A DNA stretch of 64,000 bases from an uncultured Flavobacteriaceae bacterium (GTDB lineage: Bacteria > Bacteroidota > Bacteroidia > Flavobacteriales > Flavobacteriaceae): assembly GCA_938088195.1 (NCBI GenBank), contig CALKEO010000037.1:19667-83666 (forward strand), read 5' to 3'. Numbering within the stretch: the stretch's first letter is position 1; each line of letters starts with the position of its first letter. The notes beneath the pieces are model-generated. The model saw nothing but the letters and a program-made list of their open reading frames with translations. It ran no database searches and was not told where the DNA came from. Below, piece by piece: positions 56,544 to 64,000 of this stretch. The position numbers and the translations under genes were made by a program.

Positions 56544-57083
56544 ATGGCAGAGAAAATTTTACATGCCGTTTACGATGATGATGATAAGCTTTTAGCTGCA
56601 GTTAAAAAAATTAAAGCTGCAAACTATGAGATTGAAGAGGTCTACACACCTTTTCCTGTTCATGGCTTAGATAAAGCAATGGGTTTAAAAGAAACTCGAA
56701 TTGCAATTACTGCGTTTATTTATGGCTGTATTGGATTTTGTTTTGCAATATGGATGATGAATCATATTATGATATTAGATTGGCCTCAAAATATTGGAGG
56801 AAAGCCTAGTTTTTCCTATATAGAAAACATGCCCTCTTTTGTACCAATAATGTTCGAACTTACAGTATTTTTTTCTGCCCATTTAATGGTTATTACTTTT
56901 TATTTAAGAAGTAAATTATGGCCATTTAAAGAAGCTGAAAACCCTATGCCTGAAACAACAGACGACAAATTTCTAATTGTTATGGAATTCAGTGGTAACG
57001 AAAAAGATTTAAAAAAATTAATTAATGATACGGATGTCATGGATATTAAAGTACATACCAAAATAAAACCAAGTCATGAATAG
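56544..57083 (+). CDS. actD: Alternative complex III subunit ActD (DUF3341)
   Basis: The 179-residue protein has two hydrophobic helices (about residues 54-72 and 100-120) and the DUF3341 signature YTPFPVHGLDKAMGLK near residue 36. It is a small membrane subunit of the Act complex. Its gene overlaps actE by 8 bp (ATGAATAG), so the two are likely translationally coupled. Confidence 0.9.
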   Translation: MAEKILHAVYDDDDKLLAAVKKIKAANYEIEEVYTPFPVHGLDKAMGLKETRIAITAFIYGCIGFCFAIWMMNHIMILDWPQNIGGKPSFSYIENMPSFVPIMFELTVFFSAHLMVITFYLRSKLWPFKEAENPMPETTDDKFLIVMEFSGNEKDLKKLINDTDVMDIKVHTKIKPSHE

Positions 57084-57627
57084 AAACAAAAATTTTGTTT
57101 TTTTGGTTTTTATTAGTTTAATTACTATTTCTTGTTTTGATTCTTCAAAACCAAATTATCAATTTTTTCCTAATATGTATGAATCCGTTGGTTATGGCAC
57201 TTATGATGAATCTGAAGCATTTAATAATGGAATTGAAGCTCAACTTCCAGTTGAAGGCACCATTCCAAGAGGGTGGATGCCTTATGAGTTTGAGGATACG
57301 AATGAGGGTTATGATTTAGCTAAAAACACTTTGTTTTCACCTCTTGAAAAAAACGAAGAAAATCTAGCTAAAGGAAAAGAATTATACGGTGTTTATTGTG
57401 CAGTCTGTCATGGTGTAAAAGGGGATGGGCAAGGGATTTTGATGAAAAGAGAAAAGTTTTTAGGTATACCAAGTTATGCCGACAGAGATATCACAGAGGG
57501 AAGTACCTACCATGTTTTAATGTACGGAAAGAATCTGATGGGTTCTCATGCAAGTCAAGTGGATTCTAAAGAAAGATGGCAAATATCCCAATATGTATTG
57601 AGCTTAAGAGGGAAGTTGGTTAAATAA
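57076..57627 (+). CDS. actE: Alternative complex III, mono-haem cytochrome c lipoprotein ActE
   Basis: The 183-residue protein begins with a lipoprotein signal ending ITISCFDSS (lipid-bearing cysteine near residue 20). It has a cytochrome c domain with CAVCHG (about 111) and a distal methionine in the LMGSHASQ region. In known complexes this subunit passes electrons on to the oxidase. It overlaps actD and precedes actF by 25 bp. Confidence 0.9.
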   Translation: MNRNKNFVFLVFISLITISCFDSSKPNYQFFPNMYESVGYGTYDESEAFNNGIEAQLPVEGTIPRGWMPYEFEDTNEGYDLAKNTLFSPLEKNEENLAKGKELYGVYCAVCHGVKGDGQGILMKREKFLGIPSYADRDITEGSTYHVLMYGKNLMGSHASQVDSKERWQISQYVLSLRGKLVK

Positions 57628-57652
57628 ATAGTTTTAATATTAGAATAGATTA

Positions 57653-58987
57653 ATGTATACAATTACAAAAAATATAAAAATAGTATCCTTTACTCTGATG
57701 GCAATTGGTTTTATCGGTCTTTTTTATGGATTTTACACAGCGCCTCATTCAATTGAGGAGTCAAATGCAATAGTTGCTTCTTACGGAGACCATGGGCATA
57801 GTTCTAATCATGGTAGTGATTCTGATTATCAAAACAATTCTCATCACAAAGAGAATTCTCATGAGTCTGAAGGACACGAAGTTTCCCACGAAGAACATGT
57901 TTACCATCAATTAAGTAATAGGCCATGGTCTGCTTTATATGTTGCTGCATTATTTTTCTTTTTGATTTCACTAGGAACTTTAGCATTTTATGCAATTCAA
58001 AGGGCATCTCAAGCTGGATGGTCCCCCATACTTTTTAGAGTTATGGAGGGGATAACAGGGTATCTTTTACCAGGTTCAATTATTGTATTTGTAATTTTGG
58101 TACTCTGTACAATGCATTTAAATCATTTATTTGTTTGGATGGATCCTGAGGTTGTAGCGCATGATAAAATAATCCAAGCAAAGTCAGGTTATTTAGATTC
58201 TAAATTTTTTCTAGCCAGAGCTATATTTTACTTATTAGGATGGAATATTTATAGATTTTTCTCAAGAAAATTTTCACTTGCCCAGGACAAAGCAAATGAT
58301 ATTTCTAATCACAAAAAAAACTTTCAGCTATCAGCTGGTTTCCTAGCCTTTTTTATAGTCACTGAATCAATGATGTCATGGGACTGGATTATGTCAGTAG
58401 ACCCTCACTGGTTTAGCACCCTTTTTGGTTGGTATGTTTTTGCAAGTATGTTTGTTTCAGGAATTACGATGATTGCTCTAATTACAATTTACTTAAAATC
58501 TCAAGGGTATTTAGAAAAAGTGAACAACAATCATATGCATGATTTAGCTAAATTTATGTTTGGAGTAAGTGTGTTTTGGGCCTACCTTTGGTTTTCCCAG
58601 TTTATGCTAATATGGTATGCAAATATCCCAGAAGAAGTAACTTATTTTGTCACACGAATAGAAGATTATCCCCTGCCTTTTTGGGGTATGTTGGTTACAA
58701 ACTTAATTTTCCCATTTTTTGTCTTAATGAATAGCGATTATAAGAGAGTTAATTGGCTTATTGTTATGACAGGTATAGTTATTTTATTTGGTCACTATTT
58801 AGATTTTTATAATATGATAATGCCTGCTACAGTTGGTGATCAATGGTATATTGGCGTTCCTGAAATTGGAGGAATAATGTTTTTTACTGGGTTATTTATC
58901 TATGTTGTTTTTAATACAATTTCTAAAGTTTCTTTAGAACCAAGCGGAGACCCATTATTAAAAGAAAGTGAAAAATTTGTTTATTAA
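57653..58987 (+). CDS. actF: Alternative complex III, membrane subunit ActF
   Basis: The 444-residue protein has about ten hydrophobic helices and is related to ActC. Family segments include SMMSWDWIMSVDPHWFSTLFGWYVFASM (about 240-267) and FWAYLWFSQFMLIWYANIPEEVTYF (about 305-330). Between the first two helices (about residues 43-85) there is a His-rich loop (10 His, such as HGHSSNHGSDSD and ENSHESEGHEVSHEEH). It follows actE and precedes coxB by 9 bp. Confidence 0.91.
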   Translation: MYTITKNIKIVSFTLMAIGFIGLFYGFYTAPHSIEESNAIVASYGDHGHSSNHGSDSDYQNNSHHKENSHESEGHEVSHEEHVYHQLSNRPWSALYVAALFFFLISLGTLAFYAIQRASQAGWSPILFRVMEGITGYLLPGSIIVFVILVLCTMHLNHLFVWMDPEVVAHDKIIQAKSGYLDSKFFLARAIFYLLGWNIYRFFSRKFSLAQDKANDISNHKKNFQLSAGFLAFFIVTESMMSWDWIMSVDPHWFSTLFGWYVFASMFVSGITMIALITIYLKSQGYLEKVNNNHMHDLAKFMFGVSVFWAYLWFSQFMLIWYANIPEEVTYFVTRIEDYPLPFWGMLVTNLIFPFFVLMNSDYKRVNWLIVMTGIVILFGHYLDFYNMIMPATVGDQWYIGVPEIGGIMFFTGLFIYVVFNTISKVSLEPSGDPLLKESEKFVY

Positions 58988-58996
58988 ATATTAGAA

Positions 58997-60079
58997 ATGA
59001 TTGGATTGTTAACAGTTGCGGTATTAGTTTTAATGGGAATTGCTATTTGGCAGATTAATAATATCTATCAATTAATTCAAAATAAATTAGGAAATAAAAA
59101 AGATAATTCTCAAATAGCCAATGAAAAAGATAATGATTTACAAGGTAAGCTAATGTTTGCTTTTCTTGTGTTTATTTATATAGTAACTATTTATTGTTTT
59201 TGGGCTTATTCAAAAGTTTTATTGCCAGAAGCCGCTTCTGAACATGGAGTTCCTTATGATCGACTCCTTTGGATATCATTCGCTATAATTTTATTTGCTC
59301 AAACTATTACTCAAGCATTTTTACATTATTTTGCTTACAAATACAGAGGAATAAATAATAGAAAAGCATTCTTTTTTACTCATGATAATAATTTGGAGTT
59401 AATATGGACAGTAATTCCAGCTATAGTCTTTTTCTGTTTAATTATTTATGGAATGTTAACTTGGTCAAATATTATGAATTTTAATGATCAAGATGAAGAC
59501 GCGCTAGTGATAGAGTTATATGCTCAACAATGGAACTGGAAGGCAAGATATGCTGGACAAGATAATGTACTTGGCGATGCAAATGTTAGGTTTTTAAATG
59601 ATTTTGACGGTAGAAATACCGTTGGAATTGATTCATCTGATCCCAATGGTTGGGACGATATAGTAGTTACTCAAGAATTTCACATTCCTGTAAATCGTAA
59701 AGTTATTTTTAAGATGAGGTCTCAGGATGTTTTACATTCTGCATATATGCCTCACTTTAGAGCCCAAATGAATTGCGTCCCTGGGATGATAACAGAATTT
59801 TCTTTTACTCCTACAAAAACTACTGCAGAAATGCGAATGAATGCAGATGTAGTAGCAAAGGTCGATCGAATCAATAAAATCAGGTATGATAATAGTCAAA
59901 AGTTAATTGCTAAAGGGGAAGAAAGTCTTGAACCCTATCAGTTTGATTATTTATTACTTTGTGCTAAAATTTGTGGAACTTCGCATTATAATATGCAAAT
60001 GAAAATTGTTGTTGATACTGAAAAAGATTACAATAAATGGATTTCAAGTAAAGAAGCATTTTCATCTATAATGCAATAA
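58997..60079 (+). CDS. coxB: Cytochrome c oxidase subunit II CoxB
   Basis: The 360-residue protein has three hydrophobic helices (about 1-20, 51-70, and 90-112, plus another near 137-157) and a C-terminal cupredoxin domain with the CuA motif CAKICGTSHYNMQMKIVV (two cysteines, His and Met) and the upstream His in DVLHSAYMP. Aromatic quinol-oxidase-type changes are absent, so it accepts electrons from cytochrome c. No C-terminal haem domain is fused. It is part of the act-cox operon. Confidence 0.94.
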   Translation: MIGLLTVAVLVLMGIAIWQINNIYQLIQNKLGNKKDNSQIANEKDNDLQGKLMFAFLVFIYIVTIYCFWAYSKVLLPEAASEHGVPYDRLLWISFAIILFAQTITQAFLHYFAYKYRGINNRKAFFFTHDNNLELIWTVIPAIVFFCLIIYGMLTWSNIMNFNDQDEDALVIELYAQQWNWKARYAGQDNVLGDANVRFLNDFDGRNTVGIDSSDPNGWDDIVVTQEFHIPVNRKVIFKMRSQDVLHSAYMPHFRAQMNCVPGMITEFSFTPTKTTAEMRMNADVVAKVDRINKIRYDNSQKLIAKGEESLEPYQFDYLLLCAKICGTSHYNMQMKIVVDTEKDYNKWISSKEAFSSIMQ

Positions 60080-60102
60080 TTAGACTTTAAAGAATATTAA
60101 AA

Positions 60103-61959
60103 ATGGAAAGTAAAAAAGATAAAAATCCTAGAATCAGAGTCAAAATGGAGTCAACTGAATTTGGTGACTTGCTTTCTGAAAAAAATAAGCAAGATTTTCA
60201 TCAGGATCATCATCATAAAGATACTTTTATTACTAAATATATATTTAGTCAAGATCATAAAATGATAGCGAAACAATATTTAATAACTGGAGTTTTGTTT
60301 ATGGGCTTTATAGGAATTGCATTGTCATTACTTTTTAGATTGCAATTAGCATGGCCTGAAGAATCATTTGCTGTTTTTGATATTTTTCTTGGGAAATGGG
60401 CGCCCGAAGGAGTGATGGATCCTAATATTTATTTAGCGCTAGTTACAATACATGGAACTATAATGGTATTTTTTGTTTTGACAGCTGGTTTAAGTGGAAC
60501 TTTTAGTAATTTATTGATTCCATTACAGATTGGCGCGAGGGATATGGCATCTGGATTTCTAAATATGGTTTCATTTTGGTTATTTTTTCTTTCTAGTGCC
60601 ATAATGATTGCCTCCTTGTTTGTTGAAGCTGGTCCAGCAGCTGCAGGTTGGACTATTTATCCTCCACTCAGTGCTTTGCCTCAAGCTCAATCAGGTTCTG
60701 GAATGGGTATGACTCTTTGGTTAATTTCTATGGCTATTTTCGTTGCATCCTCTCTTTTAGGTTCTTTAAATTATATTGTTACTGTGATTAATTTAAGAAC
60801 GAAAGGAATGTCTTTATTTAGATTACCCTTGACTATTTGGGCTTTCTTTGTAACAGCTATTATTGGTGTAATTTCATTTCCTGTTTTATTGTCTGCAGCT
60901 TTACTTTTAATAATGGATCGAAGTTTTGGTACATCATTCTTCTTGTCAGACATTTTTGTTCAAGGAGAAGTATTACATTACCAAGGTGGTTCACCAGTTT
61001 TATTTGAACATTTATTTTGGTTTTTAGGGCATCCAGAAGTATATATAGTGCTGTTGCCTGCTTTAGGAATTACATCAGAGATTATTGCTACTAGTTCAAG
61101 AAAACCAATCTTTGGTTACAGAGCAATGGTAGCTTCCATTCTAGCTATTGCTTTTTTATCCACTGTGGTTTGGGGCCATCATATGTTTATCTCTGGGATG
61201 AATCCATTTTTAGGATCGGTATTTACTTTTACGACATTACTTATAGCTATTCCTTCAGCCGTTAAAGCTTTCAATTATATTACAACTCTATGGAAAGGTA
61301 ATCTTCAGTTTAATCCTGGAATGCTTTTTTCAATAGGATTAGTATCTACATTTATAACCGGAGGTTTAACAGGAATTATTTTAGGAGATAGCACTTTAGA
61401 TATTAATATACATGACACTTATTTTGTAGTCGCACATTTTCACTTAGTTATGGGAATATCTGCACTTTACGGGCTATTCGCTGGAGTCTATCATTGGTTT
61501 CCTAAACTATTTGGTAAAATGATGAATAAAAATCTTGGTTATATTCATTTTTGGGTGACTGCAATATCTGCTTATGGTGTTTTTTTTCCTATGCATTTTG
61601 TGGGTATGGCAGGTTTACCAAGAAGGTATTATACAAATACTGCTTTCCCTTACTTTGACGATTTAGCTGACATTAACGTTATTATTACTCTTTTCGCTTT
61701 GTTAGCTGGTGCTGCACAATTAGTTTTTTTATATAATTTTATTCATAGTATGTTTTTTGGTAAAAAAGCAGAACAGAATCCATGGAGATCTACTACTTTA
61801 GAATGGACGGCACCTGTTGAGCACATGCATGGAAACTGGCCTGGAGAAATCCCTCATGTACACAGATGGGCATATGATTACAGCAAGCCAGGTCAAGACG
61901 ATGATTTTGTTCCTCAAACCGTTCCAATTGGAAAGAACGAGGAGATTACTGAACATTAA
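60103..61959 (+). CDS. coxA: Cytochrome c oxidase subunit I CoxA
   Basis: Subunit I reduces oxygen at a haem a3-CuB site and pumps protons. The 618-residue protein has about twelve helices. CuB and haem ligands are visible: HGTIMVFF (low-spin haem His), WFLGHPEVYIVLLP (CuB His and cross-linked Tyr, Glu of HPE as in type A oxidases), VWGHHMFISG and VAHFHLVMG. The N-terminus has a short His-rich stretch (DHHHKDT). Subunit III is not in the window; ruvB follows. Confidence 0.95.
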   Translation: MESKKDKNPRIRVKMESTEFGDLLSEKNKQDFHQDHHHKDTFITKYIFSQDHKMIAKQYLITGVLFMGFIGIALSLLFRLQLAWPEESFAVFDIFLGKWAPEGVMDPNIYLALVTIHGTIMVFFVLTAGLSGTFSNLLIPLQIGARDMASGFLNMVSFWLFFLSSAIMIASLFVEAGPAAAGWTIYPPLSALPQAQSGSGMGMTLWLISMAIFVASSLLGSLNYIVTVINLRTKGMSLFRLPLTIWAFFVTAIIGVISFPVLLSAALLLIMDRSFGTSFFLSDIFVQGEVLHYQGGSPVLFEHLFWFLGHPEVYIVLLPALGITSEIIATSSRKPIFGYRAMVASILAIAFLSTVVWGHHMFISGMNPFLGSVFTFTTLLIAIPSAVKAFNYITTLWKGNLQFNPGMLFSIGLVSTFITGGLTGIILGDSTLDINIHDTYFVVAHFHLVMGISALYGLFAGVYHWFPKLFGKMMNKNLGYIHFWVTAISAYGVFFPMHFVGMAGLPRRYYTNTAFPYFDDLADINVIITLFALLAGAAQLVFLYNFIHSMFFGKKAEQNPWRSTTLEWTAPVEHMHGNWPGEIPHVHRWAYDYSKPGQDDDFVPQTVPIGKNEEITEH

Positions 61960-62000
61960 AATCAAGTTTTTTTTATTTAAATAAGGATTTGCTTTTTGCT

Positions 62001-62008
62001 TATCTTTG
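62001..62008 (+). promoter_or_regulatory. Promoter -7 box of ruvB
   Basis: TATCTTTG matches TAnnTTTG and ends five bases before the ATG at 62014. The predicted transcript starts at or beside the start codon. This excludes the ORF track start at 61996. Confidence 0.55.
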
Positions 62009-62013
62009 ATTCA

Positions 62014-63036
62014 ATGAATGAAAATTTAGATCCAACAGATTCAAATTTTAATAGTGAAGAAATCGAGCTAGATAAAGCTTTGAGACCATTAAGCTTTGAC
62101 GATTTCGCTGGTCAAAATCAAATTTTAGATAACCTCAGGGTTTTTGTTGAAGCTTGTAATCAAAGGTCTGATGCGTTAGATCATACTTTGTTTCATGGAC
62201 CGCCAGGACTTGGTAAAACTACCTTAGCACATATTGTTGCAAATGAATTAGGAGTAAATTTAAAAGTTACATCAGGCCCAGTTTTAGATAAGCCAGGTGA
62301 TTTAGCGGGTTTATTGACAAATCTTGAACCCAGAGATGTGCTATTTATTGATGAAATACATAGGTTAAGTCCAATTGTGGAAGAATATTTGTATTCAGCA
62401 ATGGAAGACTATAAAATTGATATTATGATTGAGACTGGTCCAAATGCTAGAACAGTTCAAATTACTCTAAACCCTTTCACGTTAATTGGTGCTACTACCA
62501 GATCAGGGCTTTTAACCGCACCTATGAGAGCAAGATTTGGAATTAATAGTCGATTGGAATATTATAAAACTGAGCTTCTTTCTTCAATTGTAAAAAGAAG
62601 TTCAGATATTTTAGAAATTAAGATTGATAATAATGCTGCAATAGAAATTGCGGGTCGAAGTCGAGGGACTCCAAGAATTTCTAATTCACTATTAAGAAGA
62701 GTTAGAGATTTTGCTCAGATAAAGGGTGATGGAAATATTGATTTAGCTATTACCAAATTTGCTTTGAAATCACTAAATGTAGACAAACATGGTCTTGATG
62801 AGATGGATAATAAAATTTTATCGACTTTAATAGATAAGTTTAAAGGTGGGCCAGTAGGGATTAATACTCTTTCAACAGCTGTTTCTGAAAGTTCCGAAAC
62901 CCTAGAGGAAGTTTACGAACCATTTCTAATTCAGCAGGGTTTTATTGTTAGAACGCCAAGGGGAAGAGAAGTGACAAAGTTTGCTTACGATCACTTAGGT
63001 AAAAAAAAACACAGTAATCAAGATGAACTTTTTTAA
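62014..63036 (+). CDS. ruvB: Holliday junction branch migration helicase RuvB
   Basis: RuvB is the motor that moves Holliday junctions with RuvA. From ATG 62014 the protein has 340 residues, a normal length. It has [12 protein letters not shown], Walker [15 protein letters not shown] (about residue 55), Walker [10 protein letters not shown] (about 110), the sensor segment [10 protein letters not shown] and the C-terminal winged-helix segment [14 protein letters not shown]. The frame extends a few codons upstream through the promoter box and that extension is rejected. Confidence 0.96.
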   Translation: MNENLDPTDSNFNSEEIELDKALRPLSFDDFAGQNQILDNLRVFVEACNQRSDALDHTLFHGPPGLGKTTLAHIVANELGVNLKVTSGPVLDKPGDLAGLLTNLEPRDVLFIDEIHRLSPIVEEYLYSAMEDYKIDIMIETGPNARTVQITLNPFTLIGATTRSGLLTAPMRARFGINSRLEYYKTELLSSIVKRSSDILEIKIDNNAAIEIAGRSRGTPRISNSLLRRVRDFAQIKGDGNIDLAITKFALKSLNVDKHGLDEMDNKILSTLIDKFKGGPVGINTLSTAVSESSETLEEVYEPFLIQQGFIVRTPRGREVTKFAYDHLGKKKHSNQDELF

Positions 63037-63054
63037 TAAAATTAACTTGACATT

Positions 63055-64000
63055 ATGATTAATACAATTAGTATTGAACGATTATTTTATGATTTTTTAA
63101 TAAGCTCGAATATTTCTGAATTTTATTCACAAATACTGAATTTATTATTTTTTTCATTGATTGTTTTTTTATCAATTATTATCATAAATTTTTTTTCTAA
63201 AAAAGTTATTTTAAAATTATTTAAAAGCTTATCTCAAAATACAAAAACTAATTTTGATGATTTTTTAGTTCAAAATAACACACCTGTTTATGTTTCTAAA
63301 CTGATTCCTGTTTTTTTTATTTATTGGGTTATTCCATTTTGGTTTTATGATTTTAAACTAGTTATTGATTATGCTTTTCTTGGATTAGAAATATATATTG
63401 TTTTTATAGTAGTTTGGATAATAAGAAGTTTTTTAAGATCTATTAAATTATTTTTTAAAACGGTTGATTCTTTAAAAGACAAACCAATAGAAAGTTTTAT
63501 TCAAGTTGTTTTAATATTTGTTTGGTTTGTTGCAATTCTTAATATATTCTCAATTATTACTGGTAAAGAAATTACAACCTTTTTAACAGCGATGGGAGCT
63601 CTTTCAGCTGTTATTCTTTTAATATTTAAGGATACTATTTTAGGTTTTGTTGCTAGTATTCAGTTAAGTACAAATGATCTTATTAGAATCGGGGATTGGA
63701 TTACTATGAAACAATATGGAGCTGATGGTGATGTAATTGAGATTAATTTAAATTCTGTAAAAATTCAAAATTTCGATAAAACAATTACTACAATTCCTAC
63801 CTACAAGCTTATTTCGGACTCATTTAAAAATTGGAGAGGAATGAGTGAATCAGACGGAAGAAGAATCAAAAGATCTCTTCTAATTAAGGGTTCCTCCATA
63901 AAGTTTATGAGTAAAGAAAATTTAGTTGAATTAAAAAAAATTAAATTGATAGAAGATTTCATAGTTCTAAAAGAAAAAGAAATTGACACTCATAATTCAA
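63055..64000 (+). CDS. MscS-type mechanosensitive channel, YbdG-like (3' end beyond the window)
   Basis: The frame is open from ATG 63055 to the window edge (315 codons), so it is absent from the ORF track. Reading it gives several membrane helices, then the MscS pore region TFLTAMGALSAVILLIFKDTILGF and the beta domain with LIRIGDWITM. The segment IQNFDKTITTIPTYKLI and SESDGRRIKRSLLI resemble YbdG-type mini-conductance channels. It lies 18 bp after ruvB and is probably cotranscribed. The shadow ORF on the minus strand (63801-63989) is not real. Confidence 0.85.
   Translation, partial: MINTISIERLFYDFLISSNISEFYSQILNLLFFSLIVFLSIIIINFFSKKVILKLFKSLSQNTKTNFDDFLVQNNTPVYVSKLIPVFFIYWVIPFWFYDFKLVIDYAFLGLEIYIVFIVVWIIRSFLRSIKLFFKTVDSLKDKPIESFIQVVLIFVWFVAILNIFSIITGKEITTFLTAMGALSAVILLIFKDTILGFVASIQLSTNDLIRIGDWITMKQYGADGDVIEINLNSVKIQNFDKTITTIPTYKLISDSFKNWRGMSESDGRRIKRSLLIKGSSIKFMSKENLVELKKIKLIEDFIVLKEKEIDTHNS

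Overview
The window is a 64 kb piece of an AT-rich, tightly packed chromosome from a member of the Bacteroidota, most likely a marine, aerobic flavobacterium. The evidence is: the order sufABCDSE-sufT-DUF2480-DUF3078; an alternative complex III cluster (actA-F) followed by coxBA; the order rplM-rpsI-rpsB-tsf-pyrH-frr; single-chain glycyl-tRNA synthetase; DUF4270, DUF3078 and DUF2723 proteins; a b558-type sdhCAB locus; and the Bacteroidota promoter signature TAnnTTTG upstream of many genes. Almost every gene is a core housekeeping gene. I see no phage, insertion sequence, CRISPR array, toxin-antitoxin pair or defence island.

Layout. 1-8.6 kb: the end of an lpxH-like gene, hflX, then a leftward SUF iron-sulfur operon with two uncharacterised genes at its 3' end. 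8.7-14 kb: thiL, a Xaa-Pro aminopeptidase and a large secreted BNR/VPS10-like propeller protein. 14-18 kb: sdhC, sdhA and sdhB, where SdhA carries an unexpected N-terminal extension. 18-24 kb: a paraoxonase-like propeller gene and an Ig-like lipoprotein gene (leftward), then glyS, xth and an aldo/keto reductase gene (rightward). 24-30 kb: radA, a flippase-like membrane protein, panD and panC (leftward), then a half-size glycogen-synthase-like protein and a DUF4270 lipoprotein (rightward). 30-40 kb: a leftward block of rplM-rpsI, rpsB-tsf-pyrH-frr, asnS and rpoN, preceded by polA. 40-45 kb: a metallophosphoesterase, a CxxC-less thioredoxin and a DUF2723 membrane protein. 45.6-50.6 kb: tRNA-Gln(UUG), rimP-nusA-infB with a leader hairpin, and a small SPOR-like protein. 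50.7-62 kb: actABCDEF-coxBA, a respiratory supercomplex operon. 62-64 kb: ruvB and a YbdG-like mechanosensitive channel gene cut by the window edge.

How the parts fit. Succinate dehydrogenase feeds the quinone pool, the Act complex takes electrons from quinol to c-type haem, and CoxBA passes them to oxygen. The SUF operon supplies Fe-S clusters to SdhB, ActB and others. The ribosomal, rimP-nusA-infB, glyS and asnS genes form the translation core. Genes are very dense: of seven convergent gene pairs, four overlap at their 3' ends and one abuts exactly, leaving no room for ordinary terminators.

The most unusual item is SdhA. About 100 residues that look like the N-terminal arm-binding (AP2-like beta) domain of a Bacteroidota tyrosine recombinase are fused in frame ahead of a complete SdhA, with their own promoter box. 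Other points are a degenerate proofreading motif in DNA polymerase I, a calcium-binding-type repeat inserted in the DUF4270 lipoprotein, a strong hairpin in the rimP leader, and short sequence motifs shared between promoter regions. All assignments are from reading the sequence and from family knowledge; no database search was run.
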